In this document: positions 1 through 8,600 of the stretch, in pieces
Numbering within the stretch: position 1 is the stretch's first letter
Layout of the letters: each line of letters opens with the position of its first letter
Program-made: the position numbers and the translations under genes
Notes under the pieces: model-generated
Database searches by the model: none
Seen by the model: only the letters and a program-made list of their open reading frames with translations
What the model was told of the DNA's origin: nothing
Assembly: GCA_016926805.1 (NCBI GenBank)
Contig: JAFGNV010000221.1
Span: forward strand, 1 to 32,863
Length of the DNA stretch: 32,863 bases
Reading direction: 5' to 3'
DNA from: Anaerolineae bacterium
GTDB lineage: Bacteria; Chloroflexota; Anaerolineae; 4572-78; J111

Positions 1-1
1 G

Positions 2-121
2 GGACTCGGTCATACCCTTATTTTGACTGCATTGTACGATTTTAGCAATTTTAATGTGCGACTGGTTTATCTGCCTGAGCAGTTACACCACCACAATATT
101 AACTCACTTAAAATTGGATAA
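2..121 (+). CDS. C-terminal end of an unidentified protein (5' end outside window)
   Basis: An open frame runs from the window edge to a TAA at 119-121 and gives about 39 residues, beginning GLGHTLILTALYDF and ending NINSLKIG. The composition, with alternating hydrophobic stretches, looks like ordinary protein sequence. The fragment is too short to assign to a family. It is followed by 80 nt containing a possible promoter, so it is probably the last gene of the preceding unit. It could be a chance open frame; the other two frames close earlier. Confidence 0.45.
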   Translation, partial: GLGHTLILTALYDFSNFNVRLVYLPEQLHHHNINSLKIG

Positions 122-139
122 GTTGGGAGGCAAGTACTA

Positions 140-168
140 TTGGAACGTCAGGCACAAAATGCTAGATT
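140..168 (+). promoter_or_regulatory. Possible promoter of the winged-helix gene
   Basis: TTGGAA at 140-145 and TAGATT at 163-168 are separated by 17 nt, and a TGC immediately before the -10 hexamer gives an extended -10. Each hexamer matches the sigma70 consensus at 4 of 6 positions. Transcription would begin near 175, which favours ATG 202 over the TTG at 184 as start of the next gene. Confidence 0.4.
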
Positions 169-201
169 CTTTCATAGAAATATTTGGATAATAGGGCCAT
201 C

Positions 202-543
202 ATGCTATCTCCGCTACAAACTCCCAGCAAAGAAGTCGATGTAGAATTTTTAGTTTTTGTCGAAAGATACGCGACCGATTTGTTGAAGTGGGACATCCTG
301 ACATTTTTTGCTGACAATCCAAACATTCAAGTAACCGCTTCAGACATTGCCCAACGCATTGGCCGGGCCACTGATTCTGTTGATTTGGTTCGCCTGGAAT
401 TGGGCGATTTGGTCTTGTTGGACATTTTAGACCCCATCAGAGTATCCGAGAACCTGGTTATATACCAACTCACCAAAGATACCTATCTGCGGAATATGAT
501 CTTAAAATTTGGCGACCAATTGACCAGCCGCCCGTCGATTTGA
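202..543 (+). CDS. Small winged helix-turn-helix protein
   Basis: A 113-residue protein. Residues about 24-38 (ATDLLKWDILTFFAD) form a first helix; residues 45-75 (TASDIAQRIGRATDSVDLVRLE) fit a helix-turn-helix of the MarR/ArsR-like winged-helix fold, followed by a beta wing at about 76-92. No other domain is visible, so it is either a small transcription factor or a winged-helix adaptor. I chose ATG 202 rather than an in-frame TTG at 184 because the candidate -10 box at 163-168 leaves almost no leader for the TTG. A terminator-like hairpin follows at 607-644, so the gene seems to be monocistronic. The DNA target is unknown. Confidence 0.65.
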   Translation: MLSPLQTPSKEVDVEFLVFVERYATDLLKWDILTFFADNPNIQVTASDIAQRIGRATDSVDLVRLELGDLVLLDILDPIRVSENLVIYQLTKDTYLRNMILKFGDQLTSRPSI

Positions 544-606
544 ACATCCAAGAAAACAACGGCGCCAATTGATTTGCGGTGGCCAATTCGATAAAATATC
601 AGGAGC

Positions 607-644
607 GGGACAAAAGCCTACCGGGGCGATTGTCCCTCTTTTTT
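607..644 (+). terminator. Rho-independent terminator after the winged-helix gene
   Basis: Seven-base-pair stem (GGGACAA 607-613 with TTGTCCC 630-636), 16-nt loop, then a T-rich tract TCTTTTTT at 637-644. The long loop lowers confidence. Confidence 0.55.
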
Positions 645-663
645 GGCGATTGACGCCTTTAGG

Positions 664-754
664 GCTAAGGATTTAATAACTTCCGCATTTTAGAGATAAA
701 TTTCTCCGAAAATCGGTTTGATTTGGGGAAGTTATTTAATACTCAATCCTTAGC
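664..754. repeat. Imperfect inverted repeat with internal hairpins
   Basis: The left arm at 664-684 and the right arm at 727-754 are inverted copies. They match over GCTAAGGATT and over TAACTTCC at the other end; the right arm carries about 7 extra bases in the middle. Between the arms are two tiny hairpins (GAGA/TCTC at 693-706; CCGA/TCGG at 706-716), so the transcript could fold as a branched structure. It lies between the terminator at 607-644 and the next promoter. It may be a MITE- or REP-like element; no second copy is seen in the window. Confidence 0.6.
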
Positions 755-793
755 GTATTTCATTCCCAAGTAAGTTTTGGCTTTTATGTTGAG

Positions 794-822
794 TTGTACT
801 CTATCTTAAAACATGGTAGAAT
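794..822 (+). promoter_or_regulatory. Candidate extended -10 promoter of the MBL-fold gene
   Basis: TAGAAT at 817-822 matches the -10 consensus at 5 of 6 positions and is preceded by TGG (extended -10). TTGTAC at 794-799 is a weak -35 with 17-nt spacing. Transcription would start near 829, leaving about 49 nt before ATG 878. This argues against translation from the TTG at 794. Confidence 0.5.
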
Positions 823-877
823 TGAAACCACAAATGTTAATTCTATCCCGTTGAATAGAGGATTGCTTCAGAAAACT

Positions 878-1513
878 ATGGATATTACCTGGTATGGGCA
901 TGCATGCTTTCGTTTAAGAAATCGTGGTGCAACGGTGGTCACCGATCCTTACGACAAAACATTGGGCCTGTCCTTACCCTCACTCAAGGCCAACATTGTA
1001 ACGGTGAGTCACCAAACCTCTCATCACAATTACACCACCGGAGTGAAAGGAGATTTTAAGGTCATCGATGGCCCCGGTGAATACGAAATGAGCGATGTTT
1101 TTATCACCGGTATTCGGATAGCAAACTCCAAAAGCGCCAAAACAGACATACCCAACAATGTTTTTGTGATCTATATGGACGATGTGGCGGTATGTCACCT
1201 GGGCGATCTGGCGCATGTGCCCAGCCAAAAGCAAGTTGAGGAGATGGGTAACATCGACGTGTTACTGGTGCCGGTGGGGGGAGGCAAAGCTTTGAAAGCT
1301 TCTCAGGCCGCCGAAGTCATCAGCCTGATCGAACCCTACCTGGTTATCCCCATGCATTACAAGTTGCCAGGTCTGACCATTAAGCTCGATCCGGTGAGCA
1401 AATTTTTGCAGGAAATGGGCATCACCAAAACCGAAACCGTCGACATCTTGAAACTGGCCAAATCCAACTTACCCGAAGAAACCCAGGTTGTGCTCATGGA
1501 TGTAAAATCGTAG
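878..1513 (+). CDS. MBL-fold metal-dependent hydrolase-like protein (COG2220 / Lactamase_B_3 type)
   Basis: A 211-residue protein starting MDITWYGHACFRL, the typical first strand and HACF motif of the Lactamase_B_3 group that includes UPF0173 and L-ascorbate-lactonase-like proteins. His45, His49 and His50 lie in SHQTSHHNY, where the family usually has HxHxDH: the second His is Thr and the Asp is His. Later candidate ligands remain: His107 and Asp110 (CHLGDLAH) and His160 (IPMHYKLPG). Substrate is unknown and metal binding may be altered. The frame extends upstream to a TTG at 794, but the recognisable fold begins at ATG 878 and a candidate promoter overlaps the upstream part. It lies 14 nt before the TPR gene and is probably co-transcribed with it. 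Confidence 0.8.
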   Translation: MDITWYGHACFRLRNRGATVVTDPYDKTLGLSLPSLKANIVTVSHQTSHHNYTTGVKGDFKVIDGPGEYEMSDVFITGIRIANSKSAKTDIPNNVFVIYMDDVAVCHLGDLAHVPSQKQVEEMGNIDVLLVPVGGGKALKASQAAEVISLIEPYLVIPMHYKLPGLTIKLDPVSKFLQEMGITKTETVDILKLAKSNLPEETQVVLMDVKS

Positions 1514-1527
1514 GCAGGCAACGGCGT

Positions 1528-2289
1528 ATGGACATCGAGCAGGCAGCCAATCACGACGAGCTTGATGAGCAACGGATGGCAACGGAATCTCCCGGCAACC
1601 ATCGCCCCAGCCCTGGCCTCATCTGGCGGGTAGGGGTGGCAGTGGCGGCCCTGGTTATCATTGCCATTCTGGCCTATCCCTGGATCCAAGAGTTACTTAA
1701 AAACGATGATAGCCGCAATGTTCCGGCTCAACCAGCAACGATTGCCACCACGGTTGCCACCGCCCCCGAAGCCACGGTGCAGGCCAATCCCAACTCTGCC
1801 GAGGCATGGTTTGAACTGGGCAAAGTTTATTATAGCGCAGAGCAATGGAACCAGGCTGGCGCCGCCTTTCAGAAAGCTATAGAATTGGACCCCGGTTTTC
1901 AGGCGGCCTACGCCAACCTGGGCGCCACCTACCACCGGCAAGAACGCCTCGATTTGGCCGTGTTGCAATACGAACAGGCCCTGGAGCTAAACCCCGATGA
2001 TGGTGAGGTAATCTATAACCTGGCCGCGGCTTACATTCAGCAAGGCGCTCAAGGCGGTCAGCCGGACCCGGATTTACTCAATAAAGCCATCACCCAACTT
2101 CAGCACGCGTTGGAGCTATCGCCCGCTGCCGCCGAGCCCTATTTTGGATTGGGGGTGGCTTACATGGTTCTGAACCAACGCGCCGAGGCGATCAGCGCTT
2201 TTGAAACTTTTCTGACCCGCGACTCCGGCCAGGACCCTCGCGCCACGCAGGAAGCGCAACGGTATCTAGAAATGTTACGGGGCCAATAA
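1528..2289 (+). CDS. Membrane-anchored TPR protein
   Basis: A 253-residue protein. Residues 1-30 are polar, 33-51 form one transmembrane helix (GVAVAALVIIAILAYPWI), 52-88 are an Ala/Pro/Thr linker, and about 90-234 hold four tetratricopeptide repeats with typical W/Y-LG-Y-A-F-AIEL-P spacing (for example AEAWFELGKVYYSAEQW at 91-107). The third repeat has an insertion rich in Gly/Gln around 171-180. TPRs bind other proteins; the orientation is likely N-in with the repeats outside the membrane, but that is inference. ATG 1528 has AGGCAGG about 8 nt upstream. It forms a two-gene unit with the MBL-fold gene. No clear terminator follows. Confidence 0.8.
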   Translation: MDIEQAANHDELDEQRMATESPGNHRPSPGLIWRVGVAVAALVIIAILAYPWIQELLKNDDSRNVPAQPATIATTVATAPEATVQANPNSAEAWFELGKVYYSAEQWNQAGAAFQKAIELDPGFQAAYANLGATYHRQERLDLAVLQYEQALELNPDDGEVIYNLAAAYIQQGAQGGQPDPDLLNKAITQLQHALELSPAAAEPYFGLGVAYMVLNQRAEAISAFETFLTRDSGQDPRATQEAQRYLEMLRGQ

Positions 2290-2795
2290 TGTGTTTGATT
2301 CTGTTTTTGTTTTACCCGCATCTTTTTTAATGAACTTAAGACTCCTTAAGTAAGGAGTTGTCCCAAAATACCTTCACATTTTATTGCAATCCAAACAGGA
2401 CAATTCCTCAGCGTTGTTCGTTACTCAGTCATCAAGAACAGGCAGTTATAAACAGACAACGCCCAAGATGCTCTTTTAATAAGTTACTTGTTGGAAGCGC
2501 CTGGAGGAGGTAGACGTCCAACCAATGCGCCAAGACTTTGGAAGATGCTGACAACCAGCTTACCCAAATATTAGCCATGTCACCCGCAAAATTCCCTCAC
2601 AAATTTCCTGGTCTGGCCGACAACAATGGGGCAAAAATAAGATAAGAATTTCAGAAGCTATCGTTACCGAAAGCGAACAAGCCCCGATGAATTCTGTAAT
2701 CGACCAGCCTGCCAAAATCATACCTGGCCTGATCTGTGCCCTGCCCCCCCTCGGTTCGCCAAGTGGGCTAAGGGCGGCCCAGGAGCCTCCTGCCT
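2290..2795. other. Intergenic stretch without a supportable gene
   Basis: About 500 nt between the TPR gene and the small ORF at 2796. A perfect hairpin at 2341-2358 (ACTCCTTA, centre AG, TAAGGAGT) is directly followed by GTTGTCCCAAAATA. That resembles the end of some insertion sequences, but no transposase or partner inverted repeat is seen. From about 2573 the frame leading into an ATG at 2687 stays open, yet the product is unlike any protein I know and clashes with the better ORF at 2796. This may be a decayed gene or element. Confidence 0.4.
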
Positions 2796-3020
2796 TTGAA
2801 ATCAGCATCACGAACGCTGGCGGCGATAACTGCGCTTACGGCCGCCCCGCAACTCGTCCCCCCTGTGCCCATGCCACCACCGGCCAAGCCGGTCACCGCC
2901 CCACCGGCCATTTCTTTGGGTCTAACCGACACCTCTGCCAACATCGGCTGGCCCGTCGTGGAGATGTTACTCTTGCTAATGATTGGTACCGGCCTTACCT
3001 GGTTCGGGAAACGCCGGTGA
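2796..3020 (+). CDS. Small Pro-rich protein with C-terminal membrane anchor, or remnant of a surface protein
   Basis: A 74-residue ORF starting at TTG 2796 with AGGAG at 2781-2785, 10 nt upstream. The first 45 residues are Ala/Pro/Val-rich (VPPVPMPPPAKPVTAPPA). The end, GWPVVEMLLLLMIGTGLT followed by WFGKRR, is one hydrophobic helix with a basic tail, as in the cell-wall-anchor tails of Gram-positive surface proteins, but no LPxTG motif precedes it. It sits 44 nt before the first DUF11 gene. A stop at 2769-2771 closes the frame upstream. It may be a real small membrane protein or the 3' relic of a larger anchored one. An overlapping frame (2687-3061) is also open, which lowers confidence. Confidence 0.4.
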   Translation: MKSASRTLAAITALTAAPQLVPPVPMPPPAKPVTAPPAISLGLTDTSANIGWPVVEMLLLLMIGTGLTWFGKRR

Positions 3021-3064
3021 AGCCTAACGTTTGGGTTTGTTCTGAAGGCAAAGTGAGTTAAATT

Positions 3065-5497
3065 ATGAACAATAAAACAACTACCCCCCACTGTCAACCG
3101 ACCAATAAATGGATCCGTTTCAGTCTTTCCCTGGCCCTGGCGTTTGGACTGGCCCTGGTATTGCTCTTTATCCCGCTGGCCGGAGCTACAACTAAATCGA
3201 CCCCCGCCATGCCCCTGTTCCACCTGAACACCCTGCCGTTTGGCGTGGCCCTGGTGCAAGCGCAGGGCGGGGTGACCATCACCAAGGTTGCGGAACCCGC
3301 CGCCGTTATGCCCGGCGGCACTATTACTTACACTCTGACCTTTACCAATCAAACGGGGGGATCTCTAAGTTATCCTGCTATGGTAGTAGTAAGCGAAACC
3401 ATACCAGCCCACACTACAATCAATTGCGGGGTAGTTCAAAAACCGGATGATCGATGGTCCGAGCCCAATTGTGGTGAAAATGGAGTCTGGTGGGGCCTGA
3501 CAACAGGCTCTATAGAGGACGGCGAATCAGTTGACTTTGTCGTCGCCGTGGAAGTGGATGACCCGCTTCCGCCGGTCTCGGCCATTATCAACGATGCTTA
3601 TCTGGTTAACTATAATGCCGTTTCTACTTTCGGCCCGCCGGTAACCACCCCGGTGATTGCTCCCGCTTGGCAAATTACCAAAACCGTGCCCTCTTTCATT
3701 ACTGAGCCGGGGCGGCGAATCACCTACACCCTCACCATCACCAACAACGGCACCGCCGCAACCACCGGCAGTTACACCATCACCGAGCAACTGCCCAACG
3801 ATACCTACTATATCGCCGGGTCGGCCTCCCCGGCGGCCAATTTCGACGGTGATAGCCTGACCTGGGTTCTGCCGCCCCCCACCTATACTGTGGCCGCGGG
3901 CGCGTCCAGGTCGGTTTTGTTTGTGGTTACCACCACCAGCATTCTCACCGACAACTTCCTCATCGTTAATGAAAACTACCATGTGAGTGGAGGCGGCGTC
4001 TACACGGCTACCACCCCCGGCCAGCCGGTAACGGTCACCGTTAACTCCGATGTAACCCTGGCCATCAGTAAAATTGCCAGCAGTAACGTTATCACGGTAA
4101 ACTACCCGCTGACCTACACCCTGACCGTGACCAATACCAGCGCCAACGGCCCGGCGCTGAACGTGGTGATTACCGACACCTTGCCCGCCTTTGCCACCTA
4201 CCAATCTGCCGGTTTTGTAGGCAGTGTGCCCGGCTCGGTCATCACCAACGGGGGCAATCCGATTGTGTGGGAACTGGATGATCCCCTGCCACCCTATGCG
4301 TCGGCGCAGATGACCGTCACCGTGCGGGTGTCTTCCACCCTGCCCAGCCCGCCCACGCTGACCAATAACTATCAAACCTCCGCCGATAATGGCGCTCTTG
4401 TATCCGGGTCGCTGGATGTTACCGTACAACCCCAAGAACCAACCACGCTGACGGTTGTGGCGGCTTCGACGTCGCTCAAAATCTGCGAGACTACGGTTAT
4501 CACAACCACTTTGATTGATAACTTGAATAATCCTGTAGCAGGAGAAAATGTGAGTCTGTACTTAATTGGTAGCCCTAGTAGTGCCACTATAGTGCCTGAT
4601 TCCGGCACAACAAATCAGGACGGGATTTTAATTTCTGCACTCCAAGCTATTACGACTGGAACGCCGCGTATTGTAGGGGAATGGCCTCCTGGCATAGCTA
4701 CAGTAACTAATTATCCCCCAGGTCTACAAATCCAAATAACTACACCTCCTGTTCCCGCTAGCCTGAGCCTGAACGCCTCGCCCAGCCCGCTGGCCGCCGG
4801 TGGGGCCACTGCCGTGGTCACCGCCACCCTGGACTATTGCCGGGCTGACCTGAAAGCAGGCAGACTCATCACCCTTACCCTCAGCGATAGTAACCTGGCC
4901 ACGTTCAGCAGTCCAACCAGCGGCCTCACCGACAGTAGCGGCAACTTCACCGCTACCCTGACCTCACAAACCCTTTCCGGCACGCTAGTCCTCACCGCTA
5001 CCGGCGAGGGCCTGACCCAGAACATCACCCTGCCCGTACACACACCCGTACTGACCATTACCAAAACAGCCCTGCCCGCCCCTCAGGTGGCGGCCGGCGG
5101 CGCCCTGACCTATACCGTGCGGGTGGACAACATTGGCGATGTGGATGCCTTTAACCTCGGCCTGACCGATACCTTGCCGGTGTCGGTCAATTTTGTGAGT
5201 TTAATCAGCGCTACCAATAGCTTGTTGCAGGGTGACCTCAGCGGGCCAACGCAAGACGGTCAAAAAGTCACCGTAACCAAATCAAAACTGGAGCCCTCCA
5301 AAAGCCTGACTGTCACCTTATACGTAACGGTGACGGCTACGTTATCCGGCACAACCATTGAAAATGAGGCCACGGCTCAGAGCAGCATCTCCGGCCTCAT
5401 CGCCAGCAACGTCGTGTCGCATACGGTTATTACTGCCACCGCCAGCACCGGCAATGAGGTATACCTGCCGATTATTATCAAAGGGGTTTCACCATAG
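3065..5497 (+). CDS. Secreted DUF11/Ig-like repeat surface protein
   Basis: An 810-residue extracellular beta-rich protein. Residues 1-16 are polar, and 17-39 form a signal/TM segment (FSLSLALAFGLALVLLFIPL) followed by an Ala/Thr-rich region. DUF11 domains (conserved pattern ITK...PGxxITYTLTITN) begin near residues 70, 201 and 331. Two invasin/Ig-like domains begin near 461 (with KICETTVITTTL) and 564, and a last DUF11 begins near 663. The protein ends EVYLPIIIKGVSP. The order closely parallels the next gene; for example YQSAGFVGS and an ICETxxxTTTL block occur in both, so the two are paralogs. DUF11 proteins are generally wall- or surface-associated; the exact role (adhesion, fibre, sheath) cannot be told. 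No clear promoter was seen. ATG 3065 has only a weak GTGAG ribosome site. Confidence 0.85.
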   Translation: MNNKTTTPHCQPTNKWIRFSLSLALAFGLALVLLFIPLAGATTKSTPAMPLFHLNTLPFGVALVQAQGGVTITKVAEPAAVMPGGTITYTLTFTNQTGGSLSYPAMVVVSETIPAHTTINCGVVQKPDDRWSEPNCGENGVWWGLTTGSIEDGESVDFVVAVEVDDPLPPVSAIINDAYLVNYNAVSTFGPPVTTPVIAPAWQITKTVPSFITEPGRRITYTLTITNNGTAATTGSYTITEQLPNDTYYIAGSASPAANFDGDSLTWVLPPPTYTVAAGASRSVLFVVTTTSILTDNFLIVNENYHVSGGGVYTATTPGQPVTVTVNSDVTLAISKIASSNVITVNYPLTYTLTVTNTSANGPALNVVITDTLPAFATYQSAGFVGSVPGSVITNGGNPIVWELDDPLPPYASAQMTVTVRVSSTLPSPPTLTNNYQTSADNGALVSGSLDVTVQPQEPTTLTVVAASTSLKICETTVITTTLIDNLNNPVAGENVSLYLIGSPSSATIVPDSGTTNQDGILISALQAITTGTPRIVGEWPPGIATVTNYPPGLQIQITTPPVPASLSLNASPSPLAAGGATAVVTATLDYCRADLKAGRLITLTLSDSNLATFSSPTSGLTDSSGNFTATLTSQTLSGTLVLTATGEGLTQNITLPVHTPVLTITKTALPAPQVAAGGALTYTVRVDNIGDVDAFNLGLTDTLPVSVNFVSLISATNSLLQGDLSGPTQDGQKVTVTKSKLEPSKSLTVTLYVTVTATLSGTTIENEATAQSSISGLIASNVVSHTVITATASTGNEVYLPIIIKGVSP

Positions 5498-5639
5498 TTA
5501 TGCAGCAACTTGGGCCAGACCAAGCCTTGACCGGTTTCGATAAATGTAGGGTAGAAACATGGCGGGCGCTGTTTCCCGGCAGGTCTTTACCAACGCCCCT
5601 GAAGCACCAGAAACGGCTCGCTCAGAGAAGGACACAACG

Positions 5640-8600
5640 ATGAAGAAGAAACATTCTCCTCCCCCCCTGACCCGACAAAAAATATTCCATTTAGGTATTT
5701 CCCTGGCCCTGGCGGTTAGTCTGGCCGTCATCTTGCTGCTGCTGCCGGTTACCGCCGGAACCGTGCGCCTGCCGATATCCGCCCACTCCCTGCTATCGAA
5801 CCGGCAACCTGGCCCAACCCTCAACCTGCCGTTGCCCTTTGGCGCGGCTCCGGTTCGCGCCACCAACGGCCTCACTATCACCAAAACTGCGCCGGAGTTT
5901 GTGGAGCCGGGTGGAATTATTACTTATACTGTTATCATCACTAACGAGACCGGTGAACCTATCATCAATGCGATTGTTACTGATCCTCTGCCGCCCAATA
6001 CATCGTGTGGACCTACCTACATTCGCCCCAACCCGCTGCTATACCCTCAATGGGCCTATAATTGTGTTCCTTATACTGCCAGTTGGTTTATGTTCTATAT
6101 TCCTGGATTTTTTCCTATCTCTTTTACCAACGGCACCAGCAACACCCTCATCTTCACTGTTGTCGTTGACGAGGATGTCTCCAACGGTACCGAAATTATC
6201 AACGATAACTACACTACAACAGCCAATAACGGCACGTTTGACGATACGGGCGATCCGGTCACCACCACCGTGCGAGCGCCCGTCTGGGCCATCACCAAAA
6301 CCGTTTCCAGTGCTACCATTGAACCGGGGCAATATCTCACCTACACCATCACCATCACTAACAACGGCAGCACTGCCACCAGCGGTCCCTACACGGTTAC
6401 CGACGTTTTGCCCGCCAACACCGTTTCCGGCTCAGTGCAAATTGAGCCGCAGCCGCCCGGAACGTTGCTCGGCGATACCGTCACCTGGGTCTTTACCGAC
6501 TCGCTGGCCGACGGCAGCGCCCGCGTACTGACCTACTCGGTCCAGGTCGCCAGCCCCCTCGCCGACGGTGAAACCATTGTCAACCAGACATACCGCGTCA
6601 GCGGCGGTAATGTCTACACCGCTGCCGTGGGTTTGCCGGTAACCGTCACTGTGCAATCACCGGCCACCCTGACCATTGCCAAATCTGCCCAACCTGACCC
6701 GGTCCAGGCCGGCGGCTGGTTAACCTACACCATCACCGTCACCAACGACGCCTCCTCCAAAGGCCCGGCGGCTGAAGTGGTAATCAGCGACACCCTGGCC
6801 GGGGAGGTAATCTACCAATCGGCCGGTTTTGTCGGTTCGACCACCGGTGTTGTCACCGACAGCGGCAATCCTATTTTGTGGCAACTGGACGACCCTATTC
6901 CCGTGGGCGGCTCGGCCCAGGTGACCGTGACCGGGCGGGTCACCAGCCCCCTGCTGCCGGGCCTGATCACCAACACCTTTGCCGCATCGGCCAGAAATGC
7001 GCCGCTGGTTTCGGATACCCTCGGCTCCGGAGTCACTTCAACCAATAGCATCACCCTGAGCAAAAACGTCTATCCCCCGGTCGTTGCGCCGGGCGACCCG
7101 GTTACTTATACCATTATCCTGACCAACAGCGGTAACGGCATTGCCACCCTCGCCCTCACCGACATCCTTTATGCAGACTTCAACCCTTCTACCTACACTC
7201 AAACGGCGCTCACCCTGCCCGGCCGGACCCTCTCCACCGCCGAATCCGTCACCACCACCACGTTTACAGCAACGACGCCGATGACCCCCGGGATCTATTA
7301 CAACCAGTTGGTTACCGCCACGTACGATGTAACGCAGGCAACCCTCAGCCAAATTGCATCGGTTCATGTGGTCAGGGCGGCCATCACTATCACCAAAGTG
7401 GCCAATGTATCTACCGCCGGGATTGGGGAAACTATCACGTATACCTACCGCCTCACCAATACTGGCGACATCACGCTGACCGAGCTTATGCTAATCGATG
7501 AGCCGCTGGGGTCGGTGACCCTGCTGACCACCACCCTGGGCCTGTCGGCCAGCACCTCCGGCGTAGCAACCACCCTGATTACCGAGGCGGACCTGCCCGG
7601 CCCAATCGTCAATACGGCCACCGTCACCGGCACCTACCTGGCCAGCAATCTGGTCAGCACCACTACCACCGAAAGCGTCAGTATTACCTATACCACCGAC
7701 ATCACCGTGGATAAGATAGCCACACCGGCCGCCGGATCACCGGCCCAAGTGGGCGATACCATCACCTACACTTACTATATCACCAACACCGGTACAGTGA
7801 CTCTTTACACCGTCACGCTGAACGATGACAAACTGGGCACCACAGCCATCATTCCCCCGGCTTCGCCACTCGGCCCCGGCCAGGGCATCACCGTCACCGA
7901 TACGACGGTTGTGGTGGAGAGTGATTTGCGCGGCCCGCTGACCAATACTGTTACCGTCACCGGCACCAACATTCTCTCCGAAATCACCACCCCGGCCACC
8001 GATACCGCCAGCGTGCCCTTGACCTACACCACCGGCATTACTGTGGAAAAGATAGCCACACCAGCCGCCGGATCACCGGCCCAGGTGGGCGATACCATTA
8101 CCTACACTTACTATATCACCAACACCGGCTCAGTGACCCTTTACACCATCACGCTGAACGATGACAAACTGGGCACCACCACCGTGATTACCCCCCCTGC
8201 CGCTCCACTGGGGCCGGGTGAGAGTAGCCTGGTAACCGGCACTACCGTCGTTACCGAAGGTAATCTGCCTGGCCCGCTGACCAACACCGTTACTGTCACC
8301 GGCACCAACATTCTCTCCGAAATCGCTCTGGCCACCGATACCGCCAACGTGCCCCTAACCTACACCACCACTATTTCGGTGGAGAAAACTTACCTCACCT
8401 CAGCCGGAGAACCGGCCAGCATTGGCGACACCATCACCTATACCTATCGGATAACCAACACCGGCACGGTCACCCTGTATACCATTACCCTGAACGACGA
8501 CAAATTGGGGATGTCCACCATCCCGACTACTCCCCTGGGGCCTGGCCAGAGCACCACTTTCACCGACACCACGGTGGTGGTAGAAAATGATCTGGCTTAT

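Noticed and set aside
2687..3061. 124-codon open frame overlapping the small TM ORF
   Set aside because: No ribosome site of note, odd composition, and no hydrophobic pattern; the frame at 2796 has a better start and a clear membrane segment.
5527..5556. Possible promoter (TTGACC) between the two DUF11 genes
   Set aside because: No acceptable -10 hexamer at 16-18 nt; GTAGAA is a poor match.
5559..5639. Upstream ATG start for the giant DUF11 gene
   Set aside because: The 27 extra residues are unlike a signal peptide and lack a ribosome site, while ATG 5640 has AGAAGGA and a typical signal sequence.
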